A DNA stretch of 64,000 bases. Source: Lachancea thermotolerans CBS 6340. Taxonomy: Eukaryota; Ascomycota; Saccharomycetes; Saccharomycetales; Saccharomycetaceae. Numbering within the stretch: the stretch's first letter is position 1; each line of letters starts with the position of its first letter. The position numbers and the translations under genes were made by a program. Below the pieces are notes generated by a model that saw nothing but the letters and a program-made list of their open reading frames with translations, did no database searches and had not been told where the DNA came from. The DNA lies in assembly GCF_000142805.1 (NCBI RefSeq), contig NC_013082.1:310001-374000 (forward strand). The letters are read 5' to 3'. This document shows, in pieces, positions 37,007 to 47,615 of this stretch.

Positions 37007-37538
37007 ATGGCTGTATGTGGATAGACGTGATACGAATGGAGGGAGAAAGGAACCCGAGTACTGTGGAATAGAAGTTGGAAAATTGTGGAATGAGCGGTGC
37101 CAAGCGAAAGATGTCCGAGTTGCGAAAGATATCCAAGTTGCTCAAGAGTTGAAAAATACTATAAACTGTTTCCAAGGTCCAGTGGGAAGGTTGACGCTCT
37201 CTAGGCTCGTGGGCGTGAGGAGTCTCGCCTCGGCTCCAGCGGCGCCCGCGGCTGCGGCTACTTTTTGAACCGTGGTTGGACAGACGCTCACTCGGCACAT
37301 ATCCGCGGTTTTGACCCGGCACCACCGCCCTCAGGCTTTCCAAATCCCGGCCGCCGCCAAGGAAGCACAATTACTAACACCGTTGCAGGCCCAGAAGTCT
37401 TTCAAGATCAAGCAAAAGTTGGCTAAGGCTAAGAACCAAAACAGACCTTTGCCTCAATGGATCAGATTGAGAACTGACAACAAGATCTGTTACAACGCCA
37501 AGAGAAGACACTGGAGAAGAACGAAGTTGGGCTTGTAA
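37007..37538 (+). CDS. RPL39: 60S ribosomal protein eL39 (Rpl39), spliced
   Basis: A 51-residue basic protein that lines the peptide exit tunnel of the large subunit. Exon 1 is ATGGCT (37007-37012). The intron 37013-37388 begins GTATGT, has the branch point TACTAAC at 37372-37378 and ends TTGCAG. Exon 2 is 37389-37538. The product begins [20 protein letters not shown] and contains [20 protein letters not shown]. Length is the same as in S. cerevisiae, where the intron also follows the second codon. The gene is divergent from RPS22 and convergent with SWE1. Confidence 0.97.
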
Positions 37539-38176
37539 GTTCGAGGTCACACCGCCCTCCTATGCTTTCCCAACCTTTTTCTACCCACTGTCATTTCGCC
37601 CCTGTCCTGCGAGCTAGCCCTGCGGCTGGCGGACGCGGCGAAGATTGTATATCTTTAGTATAATATTGCAATACACAGGCTTACGTTGTAACCACCGCCG
37701 CGCGGCAGGCGTTCGCGGATATTGTAAACGCTATGGCGTAATGTGGCAGCTACCTCACCAAATTTGGAAACTACATTGAGGGTGCTCGAAGCATACAGCT
37801 TTTCTACATTGCACACGCGCGGATACAATCAGGAATGATATTACATGTTCAACTCGTAATCGTTCAGATACTATCTAGCTAAGAATGTATTTGGATGCTC
37901 ATAATAGTATCCGCGTGTGCGCGCAAGGCTTTGAACGTGCCGATACCACGCCCCGAGAACGACCTCGTTCTCTTTGGCGCGCCTACGCTGCAGCAGTGCT
38001 CGGGAGGGCCCCTGCGGGCGCTGTCCAGGGGCATTCTAGTGGTAACTCGGCGCTGAGATTTTCAAAAATTTATGGAGCTCGGAATCGCTCATGTGACACG
38101 TAAGGTTCTTGGCCCTCTCTAGGGCTTGAGCTAGTAATTACATATATGACATTGATTAAGCGCGTCAGCGCTGGTG
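37539..38176. other. Spacer between RPL39 and SWE1 3' ends
   Basis: About 640 bases between two convergent genes, longer than most tail-to-tail spacers in the window. It contains no tRNA or protein I recognise; the small frame 37885-38103 has no supporting feature. Confidence 0.5.
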
Positions 38177-40282
38177 CTACGTGGAAAAATCCGGTTTCGG
38201 TCCGAAATCGTCTTCTTGTATAATAGCCCCCGCCTTCCTTGTCATCTCCACGTACTCGCATTCCTCGGAGTGCAGGATCTCTTCGGCGGTGGGCCTGTTC
38301 TTGTAATTTGGGTCTATCATGCGTCGTACCATCCGCTCCAGCGAAACGCCGTCGATGAGGAACTTCGGTACCCAGGCGGGGATCCTGCTGCTGTGGTCGA
38401 CCAGAAAGTCCAGCTTGTTGACCTCCTCGCAGGATTCGAGGTTTGTGAGTTCTGTGTTGGTGTTTCCCGTAGAAAACAGGGAGTCCGAGTGGATTTCCGT
38501 GGAGCTGAGCTTGCCAGCGTCGGAAAGGTCGCCAGACCTGAGCTTGTGCCAGGCATTGCCGTTAGACGGCAGCACGACGTTGGCAGCGATCTCCACGATC
38601 ATGAGCCCGAGCGAAAAGATGTCCGCCCGGAAGTCATAGATGCAGTCGGATATGATCTCGGGCGCGATGTACTCGCGGTCGCCCTCGTTTTCGAGCTCTG
38701 TTTGCCCGACAGGTAGCTTTGCGGCCATGCCAAAGTCGGCTAACTTTAGGCTGCCCTCGAAGGTGATCAGCACGTTCGCGGGTTTGAGGTCTAGATGGGC
38801 GATCTGGCAGGAGTCATGCACGAAGCGGAGCGCCAGGCTCAGCTCAACGATGATCTTCCATATACGCCAGTCCTCGAGACGCGAGTTCTTGTTTATGATC
38901 TGTTTCTTCAGAAAGGTGTCTAGGTCGCCGTTCTCGCAGTACTCGGTCATCACGTAGAAGTAGCCCTGGTACTTCCAGGAGCTGATGAAGTCGAGCACGT
39001 ACTCCTTGCCCTCCTCGTCGAGCTTGCTCTCGCTGATGGTGGAGAGGATTTCAATCTCTTGGAGTATGCGCGCGGTGGTATTGAATTTGTCGGGCCGCAT
39101 GCTCTTAACCGCGTATTTGGTGTTGGTCGGCTGAAAGGTGACCTGGTAGACGGTAGAGAACTGGCCACTGCCAATGGACCCGACATTCAAGAACTTGGTC
39201 GAGAGGTGGGAGTCCGGGCTTGTCTGGAACTGCTTCACGGAGGGCGAGGTGGGGCGGCTGATCTTGGCGTTGATGGAGCGCCTGGGCCGCGAGGTCATGA
39301 ACGGCGACGGCTGTTTGATGGCGAAAGGGGCCTTGGTGGGCGTGCGCGAAGGACTGCTGGGGTCCGCGGAGAAGGTGATGGTGGGGGCCGTGGACGGAAC
39401 ACAGTCTGAGAGGAAGGAGTCGTCGTCGTCGTTGCCGTAGAGGTCGTCGGTGAACTGCTGGAGGGTGCTGGTGAGCACGGTGTTGCTGAACATCTTGGAG
39501 GCGTGGGCGCGCTTAGTCTTGGCCGAGGGCAAGAAGGAGCTGGATATGTTGGAGGACTCGAAGCGCGAGGACGCGGAACCGAGGGGGGACGCTTGGGACG
39601 AGCCGAAGGGCACCGTTATGGATGTGTGGGAGTGGACCGGGGAGTCCATGATGGAGGAGACGGAGGTGTTTTTGGCCAACGGCGACTTTTTCACGGGCGT
39701 GTCCGGGGTGGTGATCTTCTGGGGCATGAGGTGGGACTTTGTCTTGGAGACGAGGCCCGAGGACGCGAACGCGGTCTGGTCCGGAACGGCACCGCTGAAG
39801 GCCTGCTGGTCGAGGGTCTTGCGGTGCTTGGCGGCGGCCGCTTCGGCGGTCGCGTTGGCGGCCACGTCTGCAGCGCGCAGCGCGGGGTCCGGCGGCTGTT
39901 TGTAGCGCCATTTGCGGAGGATGGCCGGATCGTTGACAAACGGCGAGAGCTCGCTCTTGCTGGCGGACCGCTTGAGCGTGGCAGGCCGCTCGGGCTGCTC
40001 CTCGAAGGGGCTCCAGCTGTCCATGTAGTCGTTGATGGCCGGGATCTGCATGAGGTTGAGCGTACGCGCGCTACGAGTGAGGCCCGGGCTGGGCCGCGTA
40101 GCGGGCCGCACGGGCGGCTGTGAGCCGACGAACCTGAGGTTGTTGGGGCCGCCGTCGGAGCTGTCCAGCATCTCCGGGCGGCGCTCGAGGCGCTCGAAGC
40201 GCTCGAGGCGTTCGAGACGGGCGGGCGAGACGGGGCTGCCGCCGGGGGCACCGCTGTTGTAGCTGTTGCTGCTGCGGGACAT
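38177..40282 (-). CDS. SWE1: Wee1-family morphogenesis checkpoint kinase Swe1
   Basis: A 701-residue dual-specificity kinase that phosphorylates the conserved Tyr of Cdc28 (Y19) and delays mitosis when budding is disturbed. The first 365 residues are Ser/Pro-rich and disordered with many SP/TP sites, as in S. cerevisiae Swe1 (819 residues). The kinase domain occupies about residues 366-690: the Gly loop GSGQFSTVY near 371, the Lys in YAVKSMRP, HLDLKPANVL with catalytic D498, DFGMAAKL, and the Wee1-type activation segment EGDREYIAPEI. The gene is very GC-rich, so long open frames appear on the opposite strand; these are artefacts. It is divergent from MNN5 across the E-box-rich spacer, as YJL187C is from YJL186W. 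Confidence 0.95.
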   Translation of the reverse strand: MSRSSNSYNSGAPGGSPVSPARLERLERFERLERRPEMLDSSDGGPNNLRFVGSQPPVRPATRPSPGLTRSARTLNLMQIPAINDYMDSWSPFEEQPERPATLKRSASKSELSPFVNDPAILRKWRYKQPPDPALRAADVAANATAEAAAAKHRKTLDQQAFSGAVPDQTAFASSGLVSKTKSHLMPQKITTPDTPVKKSPLAKNTSVSSIMDSPVHSHTSITVPFGSSQASPLGSASSRFESSNISSSFLPSAKTKRAHASKMFSNTVLTSTLQQFTDDLYGNDDDDSFLSDCVPSTAPTITFSADPSSPSRTPTKAPFAIKQPSPFMTSRPRRSINAKISRPTSPSVKQFQTSPDSHLSTKFLNVGSIGSGQFSTVYQVTFQPTNTKYAVKSMRPDKFNTTARILQEIEILSTISESKLDEEGKEYVLDFISSWKYQGYFYVMTEYCENGDLDTFLKKQIINKNSRLEDWRIWKIIVELSLALRFVHDSCQIAHLDLKPANVLITFEGSLKLADFGMAAKLPVGQTELENEGDREYIAPEIISDCIYDFRADIFSLGLMIVEIAANVVLPSNGNAWHKLRSGDLSDAGKLSSTEIHSDSLFSTGNTNTELTNLESCEEVNKLDFLVDHSSRIPAWVPKFLIDGVSLERMVRRMIDPNYKNRPTAEEILHSEECEYVEMTRKAGAIIQEDDFGPKPDFST

Positions 40283-40620
40283 CCACGCCGCGGGCTGGGG
40301 CGCCGAAAGAGTGGGGGGGTGGCGGACGCGTGTGCTGTGAGAGGTGGTGAGCTGATCGCTGGCGCTGCGGGCGCTGCGGACGCTGCTGACGCTGGGAAGA
40401 GCCGCGGGGTCTGGGGTACGGTAGGCGCGTGCGCCGGGCGCTTAGCGGTGGTTCGGGAGGGGGTGGCCGGGCCGCTGAGAGCTTGTTTAGCTTTGTCGCT
40501 GGGGAGATACTTGGATCGTTGTTGGTGGTGTCTGAGATGAGTTTTTCGCGCTAGGCTTTCGCGTCGGAACGTGACCCGGGCGCGGCGGCGGAGAAGAAGC
40601 CTCGGTTCGTACTCGATGAC

Positions 40621-41357
40621 CACGTGTGTTTTGGCACGTGATTGGGCACGTGGGATTGTTCGTCATGTGATATCAAATGAGTCACGTGTGGTATATACGG
40701 TCATGTGATATCTAATGTGTCACGTGGTGTAGCCGTGGATCACGATACATCTGTCACGTGATCCCGTCGCCTTGCACGTGACATGCACCTGGCTCCTAGC
40801 CCCATCCGTGCTGTCTCCGTCTTCTCCTGCCAAACGTGCCTGCTCTGCTCCCGCTACGCCCTCCGTCTTGGTCCCCCGCGCGCCGTGCTTACGCCCGCTC
40901 CGCCCCCTCGCGCCCCGCTGTGCTATATACATCTTTGTGCCGTGTTTCATCTTTGGCCGGATCCTTTGGCGCTCACCGCGGCACCAACCGAATGCGGTGA
41001 AACACGCCCGCATCCCTCACACGTTGGCTGTGTGTAGTGCCTAATACTAGGACTGTCCATAATGACGGAACGCCGACGTACAGAACGCGGGATTTGGCGC
41101 GCGCCCAGGCCCGGCGGTGCAGACCGCGTATAAGAAGCGGACGGGCTCGGCGGGGGCCGGAGAACGGGGCGACGATGGATCACGTGACACAAGCGCGAGC
41201 GAGAACGATATGCCACGTGACTTGCAGATGTGCTAATCTGCACGTGACTGGAGGGAGCAATCTGCACGTGACTTCTGATTTCCCGTGTATCGCGATATTC
41301 ATCATGTGGACGGAATTCGGCATTACCCACGTGACGTGTGCTATCCCTCCGCACGTG
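40621..41357. promoter_or_regulatory. Thirteen CACGTG boxes in the SWE1-MNN5 divergent promoter
   Basis: CACGTG starts at 40621, 40635, 40647, 40683, 40721, 40755 and 40775 (first group) and at 41181, 41214, 41241, 41265, 41328 and 41352 (second group). Three CATGTG variants lie at 40664, 40702 and 41303. Most are flanked as TCACGTG or CACGTGA, the Cbf1/CDEI form. About 0.3 copies would be expected by chance in this 1253-base spacer. Which gene they serve, or whether they act in chromatin organisation, is not shown by the sequence. Confidence 0.85.
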
Positions 41358-41535
41358 ACCGGTATCTTTAGCCGTCCCGCGCGACCGCCGTCCTTCGCGC
41401 TCTGTTGCGCTCGCGTCCGCGTCCGCGTTCACTCTTTCTATACACCGACAGACGCTCTTCTGATAATACTCCCGCGCTCCCCCTCCAGGCCAGCTACCAA
41501 AGCGCTGTCTTTTCCCTCCCTCCCACACATACCCA

Positions 41536-43224
41536 ATGCATATCTGGAGACGCAAGGTGGTGCTCTGCTGCTGCGTGCTGCTCGCGCTGGCGTACGCGCT
41601 CTTCGCCGCGACGGCGCGAAAGAGTCTCGATACACCGTCGCTCCGCGAGCGCGTGTACTCAGACGTGTTCGACGCGTTGCTCCAATACCGGCCCGTGCGG
41701 CCGCCCAAGGACCGGCAGGCCGCGGTCCGCCAGGCCGGGTGCGAGATGAAGGGCGTCGGCGTCAACCGCGGCGACGCGGTGGACGCCATGCTGTACGAAA
41801 ACCTGGATCGGTGCTACCGGCCCACGAAGGCGCAGTTCGAGGGCTTGCAGGCGCCGCACTCGGCGTTCTTGACGCAGCTGCGCACGACGTTCGCGTACGA
41901 GGCGGACTCGCCGGTGTTCGAGCGGCTATTCCCGCGTGAGCGCGGGTTCGTGACCGTCGGCGGCGGGCGCTTCTCGCTGCTGGCGTACTCGATGCTGCGC
42001 GCGCTGCGCGCGCGCGGCTCGAAGCTACCCGCAGAGGTGGTGATCCCGCCGCAGGACGCGGCGGGCGAGGAGCATTTCTGCAACGAGGTGCTGCCGGAGC
42101 TCAACGCGCGGTGCGTGTTCTTCGAAGACGCGCTGCCGCGCGCGCTCGTCGAGACGTGGGACTTCGAGCGGTACCAGATCAAGGCCGTCGCGCTGTTGCT
42201 GTCCAGCTTCAAGAAAATCGTGTTCATCGACGCCGACGACTTTCCGATCCAGAACCTCGACTCGCTATTTGACAGCGAAGTGCTGCGCGAGCATGGCCTC
42301 GTGCTGTGGCCGGATCTCTGGCGCCGTGCCACGGCGCCGGTGTTCTACCGCCTAGCTAACATCGACGTGGACCTGCGCCGCCGCGTGCGCAACATGGGTG
42401 ACAACCTGTCGCCGGCCTCGCGCTACACAGATCCGGATCAAGACCCCGAACAGCTGCAAAAGATTGCACCTTTCCACGACTTCGCGGGCACGGTTCCTGA
42501 TCCGACCACTGAGTCGGGCCAGATGGTCATCGACAAGGTCCGCCACTTCCAGACCCTGCTGCTCGCTCTCTACTACAACGTCTACGGTCCCGAGTGGTAC
42601 TACTCGCTGTTCTCGCAGGGCACTGCCGGCGAGGGCGACAAGGAAACCTTCGCCACCGCAGCCCACGTCCTAGGTCTTCCCTTCTACCAGGTCAAGAACA
42701 AGCTCGCTTTCGACGGGTACTTCCACCCCAACGGCGACGGCTTCCGCGGCGTCGCGCTCTACCAGCACGACTGCGTCGAGGACTACCTGCTCTACTGCCG
42801 CGCCCGTGATATCATCAAGGAGAACCAAGACTCCTTCTCTGCTTACAAACCCGACTATGACCCGGAGCCCGACTTTTACAAGTCCCTCATGGCGCCTGAG
42901 GGCCACCCCGAGATTCCTGTCATGTTCGCCCACGCTAGTTTCCACAAGTTCGACCCCTGGCAGCTATACCATGAGAAAGTTTACCTGGACAACGACGGCG
43001 CACACTTCCGCTCGTTCCACAACATCAAGAGGATTGGCAATTTTGATATTGAGCTTTTCGTTTTCGAAGGTCTGCAGAAAGCTATTTGTTCCGACAATCC
43101 GATCCGCTTCAAGTACCTCGAGGACAAGTTCATCCACGCAGACTGGCCCAAAGTCTGCCAGTATGTCGAAGATAGAGTCAAGTACCTGCAGGATACCCAC
43201 GATCCCGCGGTGGGCCTCGTATAG
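41536..43224 (+). CDS. MNN5: Golgi alpha-1,2-mannosyltransferase (Mnn5/Mnn2 type)
   Basis: A 562-residue type II Golgi membrane enzyme that adds alpha-1,2-mannose branches from GDP-mannose to N-glycan outer chains. The N-terminus is a short cytosolic tail and a signal anchor (VVLCCCVLLALAYALFAA), followed by a luminal catalytic domain. The metal-binding DxD motif is seen as IDADDFPIQN (D232, D234). Related sequence continues to WYYSLFSQG and the C-terminal FHNIKR-type region. Length is close to the 586 residues of S. cerevisiae Mnn5. Order SWE1-MNN5 fixes the orthologue. The first 900 bases are very GC-rich, and composition falls toward the 3' end. It is the last gene before the accessory interval. 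Confidence 0.92.
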   Translation: MHIWRRKVVLCCCVLLALAYALFAATARKSLDTPSLRERVYSDVFDALLQYRPVRPPKDRQAAVRQAGCEMKGVGVNRGDAVDAMLYENLDRCYRPTKAQFEGLQAPHSAFLTQLRTTFAYEADSPVFERLFPRERGFVTVGGGRFSLLAYSMLRALRARGSKLPAEVVIPPQDAAGEEHFCNEVLPELNARCVFFEDALPRALVETWDFERYQIKAVALLLSSFKKIVFIDADDFPIQNLDSLFDSEVLREHGLVLWPDLWRRATAPVFYRLANIDVDLRRRVRNMGDNLSPASRYTDPDQDPEQLQKIAPFHDFAGTVPDPTTESGQMVIDKVRHFQTLLLALYYNVYGPEWYYSLFSQGTAGEGDKETFATAAHVLGLPFYQVKNKLAFDGYFHPNGDGFRGVALYQHDCVEDYLLYCRARDIIKENQDSFSAYKPDYDPEPDFYKSLMAPEGHPEIPVMFAHASFHKFDPWQLYHEKVYLDNDGAHFRSFHNIKRIGNFDIELFVFEGLQKAICSDNPIRFKYLEDKFIHADWPKVCQYVEDRVKYLQDTHDPAVGLV

Positions 43225-45885
43225 GAAATAGTACAAATATCTGTGGAACTCCAGTGTGCTATACATTGCTGCGCTGTCAATGACGCGTTCTTTTCTCACT
43301 AATTATTGGTGCCTCGGCCTCTCAGGTCTCTGCTAAAGGCTCACTCTGCAAATTGTATCTATAATCACCTTCAAATAGTCCTCATCTTAAGTTTCGGAGA
43401 AAAGATGCTCATCAAGGGTTAATTTTTATGAAGCTTGAACGATGATGTACCGCTGACGAACGCTGACTAAAATTCTATTTCCAGATGTGTTCTTTGAAGT
43501 CACAAGCTATTATAGATTGGAATAATTTTCATATCCCTCAAACTCGATAAGCTGAATAATTTTGAGATGACAACGTAGCGGCTAAATTAACCTTAACTAA
43601 CATCAAAACTCTCAGTCCCTTCACCGATGCTGACCAATATTTCTTAGTTCAAAAAAGTCTCAGCTTAACTTGGTTGGAAACTGGTTATCGATCAGACTGA
43701 AACTTGCATTGACACGTTAACCAAGTAACTTTTGTAAACACACAGACCATGCGCTGTAGTTCATCATCAGCGTTCAAACGCAAGTGGCTTTATCATTTCT
43801 TCGAAAAAACGTGATCCACACAATCAACAAAGTTTGGATGCCATGCGGCTAAAGTGGGAGTAACCGATGTCAGTTAGTACTATCAGCAAAGAAAGTTATC
43901 GAGCAAAAGAATTTCATGCCATAGATTATGTTTTTTGGCTAGCAGGACTTGGCAAATATTGATAGCTATCAGGATGATATTTAGGCCCGCTTAATCTGTA
44001 GTACTCTACTAGTTGAGGATTTTTTTCAATCTTATATACACACTAACTGATCAAACTTTCGTCTGTTACTTACCGGCAGTAGCGAACCTCAGAGCAGTAT
44101 TTACACAGTGAACATGCCATTGATTGGAAATGGAAGTCAAGCTTGAAAAGAGGTTTTTCAGTTTTTTCTCAAGTTTCTTCCTTTCTATCAGATTATGATA
44201 AACTTCTGGCATGAAAGCCGATTGCAACCGGACCTTGGAGATAGTCAAAGCAATTTTGTATGCAGATATTCCAAGACAGAGGCTGTATGAGTCTTTAAAG
44301 ACATTTTTCAGTGCAGAATATCTGCCTCGTCATTATACAGGCCGGAAAATTGCAACGTCAATAGGAAAGACGGAAATTTAGCAAAGAAAATAGGCGGTCG
44401 CGTGCGAAACAGCTACAACCTATGAACTGGCTGATTATAGATACACATGAAGAAATTTCGTGCGCTAACGTGACATACGAAGCGCCCCGAGTTGGGGGTA
44501 ACCTAAGTATCTTTGGAAGCTGATTATGAAATTGGAATTCGCAAGAATGCTTTTATTGAGGCGAGTCTGGGTCATTGGTCGAAAGGGTCTCAAATTCCTT
44601 GGCTAGTGTTTCCATTATGATCTAACTAAACTACTTCGTGGATGATGGTACTGAATATCTCCCCCGCCTTCCTTCAGTCCAAGATTCATGTCTTGCAAAC
44701 CAAAGAAATGATCCAGATTTATACAAAATTTCTGGGACGTGGCTGAGTCTTAATTATAAGGTAATAATCGTACTGGTGGTACCACTCCTTACCTTTTCCA
44801 AGCCACTATGGTCTGATCTGGACTATGAACGGTCAATGTGGACCTTCTATGCGCCTTAGTTGGGTATCCGTCGTATTTATGATATGTCCATGTGTCATAT
44901 CATTTCATACCAATATGTCATTATGCAACTTGGCACTATCACACACCAACGAACCGATCACAACCTGACACTTTTATATTATCGCTTTCCCTAAGAAATA
45001 GATTCAAGCTATTCTGGAGCAATCTCGATTGGATGTTTTTCTTCAGTTATCTACATAATGTTGTTTGCTTTTGTAAGGGATAGTTAGCATCATTGATTGT
45101 GTCAATATTGCAGTATAAATTCGGAAGTTACAAAAACTTTTTTATGTTTTTTCCTGGCTTCAATAAATAAAAGATGGATCAGACACGATAATGAAGTAGA
45201 ACTATTGTTAGAAGAGTGAGAAAATGTGATTTGCGCCGTTCAAGCATTAAAGATAAGGGGATACTTAAACAACAAATAGTACGGATAGTAAAAGTGCAAA
45301 CTCTCTTTCAAACAAGAGAAATATGCGCGGAATTTTAATAAATGAAGGCCCATTTGTTGCCATCTTTCGAGCGAAGGGATGTTGTTCGATTGCGAGCTGT
45401 TATAACAAAATTAATACGATGCAAATCATTTGGAGTGCCGAATTTTTTGCAAAGCGCACTAAAAGTTTCGATGAAAAACACCTGGCAACATATGTTCATA
45501 ATTACCGGCGACAGTCCACCGAAAATTTGCAGCCCGCGGAGGATTTGAGCTTTCACCCATCTGCAACTCAATGAGCAATTAAGCGGCTGAATTAATGTTT
45601 GGTTTATTTCTGCCAGCAGAGTTAAAAAACCCATAAAGAAAATAACTTTTGTGCTTCGCATAAAGCTTATTGGCCATTTTAAACTTCGTATGAATGCTTT
45701 TGTCTCTTGATCTTTACGGGTAAGGGGTATTTAACGGTTAGTAACCTCGTTAAAAAAGGAGTTTTTCGGAGTTTTTCAACTGGAAGCACATAAAATCATA
45801 TTATGTAAGTGCCAAGACCTATTTCTAAAAAAATAAGTCATAGATTTCCGCCCATACTAAAGAAAAATATGAGCAAACGGCTGAA
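43225..45885. other. AT-rich, gene-free interval at the start of the accessory region
   Basis: About 2.66 kb of AT-rich sequence, in sharp contrast to MNN5. Open frames are all under 110 codons, overlap on both strands and show no recognisable protein. I see no LTR, tRNA or centromere-like element. It may be relic or intergenic DNA of the inserted block. Confidence 0.6.
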
Positions 45886-46347
45886 ATGAGAGCAGGCAGC
45901 CTCAACCTTTCAGCAGTTATATCATTTATGGATACTATTGGGATTGCAGAGGCTTCTTCATCTGGCGATGTTGACGTCGTGACACGACTACTACAAACCC
46001 CAATTTCAGATCTTGAATCGGCAGAGCGAGAATTGGTCACCGATGGCTTCACATTCGCCAACAAAGATGCTACGGTACAGGATGTGCTGGTGCTGTTTCA
46101 AACTGATACGCCTGTAAACGTAGAGAAGGGCTTAGTGTTCTTTAACTTACAAGGAGATGTCATTGGCAAAACTTATCTGGATACAAGCCAATTTCCATCG
46201 AACTTCATCACCCCTTTTGAGGAAGCGCAAGCACAAGCCATCCATATGGATGGTGATGATGCCTATCCTGATGTGAACCAAAAACTGCTATTTGAACACG
46301 GTACAGCGTTGTTGAAGGCGATCCGGCAACATACGGGGTTAAGTTGA
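45886..46347 (+). CDS. Unrecognised 153-residue protein
   Basis: I do not recognise this protein. It opens with ATG at 45886 and is by far the longest frame in a 4 kb stretch. The composition looks protein-like: acidic, with few basic residues, predicted mixed alpha/beta. Visible segments include ASSSGDVDVVTRLLQTP near residue 23, EKGLVFFNLQGDVIGKTYL near 80-98 and ITPFEEAQAQAIHMDGDDAY near 107-126. A second ATG at residue 15 could be the true start. There is no signal peptide or membrane segment. It may be a lineage-specific gene or the remaining end of a longer decayed one, because no upstream in-frame extension is seen. Confidence 0.45.
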   Translation: MRAGSLNLSAVISFMDTIGIAEASSSGDVDVVTRLLQTPISDLESAERELVTDGFTFANKDATVQDVLVLFQTDTPVNVEKGLVFFNLQGDVIGKTYLDTSQFPSNFITPFEEAQAQAIHMDGDDAYPDVNQKLLFEHGTALLKAIRQHTGLS

Positions 46348-46998
46348 CTCAGCGATCCGGTAAAGTAACCAGATCTGTAGTTTCGGTTGGGTTAATTACC
46401 GCAGCTCGACAAGCTACTGCAAAAAACACTTGCCAGGTCCAGGAATGCAGTGCAGGTGCATCAGTTTGCGGAAAGGGCTAAAAGGGATCTCTCACGCGCA
46501 AGAACATAACGAGCATATACTACAAAAAAATATATATATAAACTGGTATATCGCCCTTAGATATGATTAAGTATAACGAGGCGGCACGTAGATTAGCAAC
46601 ATAAATCGAAAAACGACAGAATAACAGCTCAAGTTCAAGCAACATCGGAGCGGTGACAACGTAGTGGCCGACGTTCTCTCAAAAGCCCGGTATGCCACTG
46701 AAGTGGCTGCTCCAAACATCCTCAATAAATAGTTCCACGAGATTAGGCAGAAGATTTGAAAAAAGGTGCGCTTAAAGCTGCAGCTTAACTGTAACTGAGG
46801 ATACTAAAAGACAGAGATGACTTACTAGCCCAATGCAGTGGTTGGTTGGGGTTTAAGAGGTGATTCAAGCTATCACAGAATTCGGACGAAACTCACATCA
46901 ATCTCAGACTAATAGGTTATTTTCCCCATAAGTTTAAGGCAGATAGATTTATCAACGGATTTTATCACAACACTACCAAGGGCGCATTGTAAAATTGA
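46348..46998. other. Gene-free stretch between two orphan reading frames
   Basis: About 650 AT-rich bases with an (AT)n-like run near 46530. I see nothing further that I can name. Confidence 0.5.
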
Positions 46999-47349
46999 TT
47001 CGATACTGGTGGTGATAACATTACTTTCCTTAACAACACGCTCGGCCTGCGAATATTGGAAGAATGCTCCAGTAACTACACTGTGGATAACTTAATGCTC
47101 TACAAAGTATCAATTGACCAGCACACCCTGGATTACGCTGGTAACGAGACTATTGATGATACAGATCTATGGCTAAACCGTTTAGATCGGCATGGCGTTG
47201 CTACTCGGCTTTGGGTGGCACAGGACATGTTGGACATCGAAAGTGCAGAGGTTGTGGCGGGTTCAAAAGGTACCAACTTCTTTAGCTGGATCAGTCGGCG
47301 ATACACTGTAGTTGGTAGCAGGATAACAAATGCGATGTGTGTTCTTTAA
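46999..47349 (+). pseudogene. Relic open frame without a start codon
   Basis: A frame of 116 codons is open from just after a TGA at 46996 to the stop at 47347-47349. The first in-frame ATG is 32 codons in (47095). Sequence such as DNITFLNNTLGLRILEE lies before it and looks just as protein-like as the part after it, for example ETIDDTDLWLNRLDRHG. This suggests the 3' end of a gene that lost its beginning. I do not recognise the family. Confidence 0.35.
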
Positions 47350-47615
47350 CCATTCCTTATAGTTACAGGCCCTATATCTGTACGCTTTGATGAGAGACGA
47401 AAACCGCTATGGCGTTAAAGTGCTCTCTTCACATGTTACGCAGTTCCTCGCAGAAATATTTTGACCTTCCATATTCGGAACTTTTTAATCTTGATAAATG
47501 TATGAATGGTGATCGTGTAACCTGCTTTTTATCATCCGTATTATTTAATAAATAGCGGTCAAGTGAGAAGCAGGATTTTCAATGGCGCTCATCAGCGCCC
47601 CGAAAAGTATCAGAG

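Noticed and set aside
39503-40623. Long frames opposite to or shifted within SWE1
   Set aside because: Caused by high GC content of SWE1; they are Arg/Ala/Pro-rich and overlap a well-supported kinase gene.
40621-41357. Point centromere suggested by CDEI-like TCACGTG sites
   Set aside because: No CDEIII (TGTTT-N-TTCCGAA-like) element and no 80-160 base AT-rich CDEII beside the sites; the spacer is GC-rich, and the region is not at a centromere in S. cerevisiae.
43225-45885. LTR or transposon origin of the AT-rich interval
   Set aside because: No terminal repeats, target-site duplication or gag/pol-like frame could be seen.
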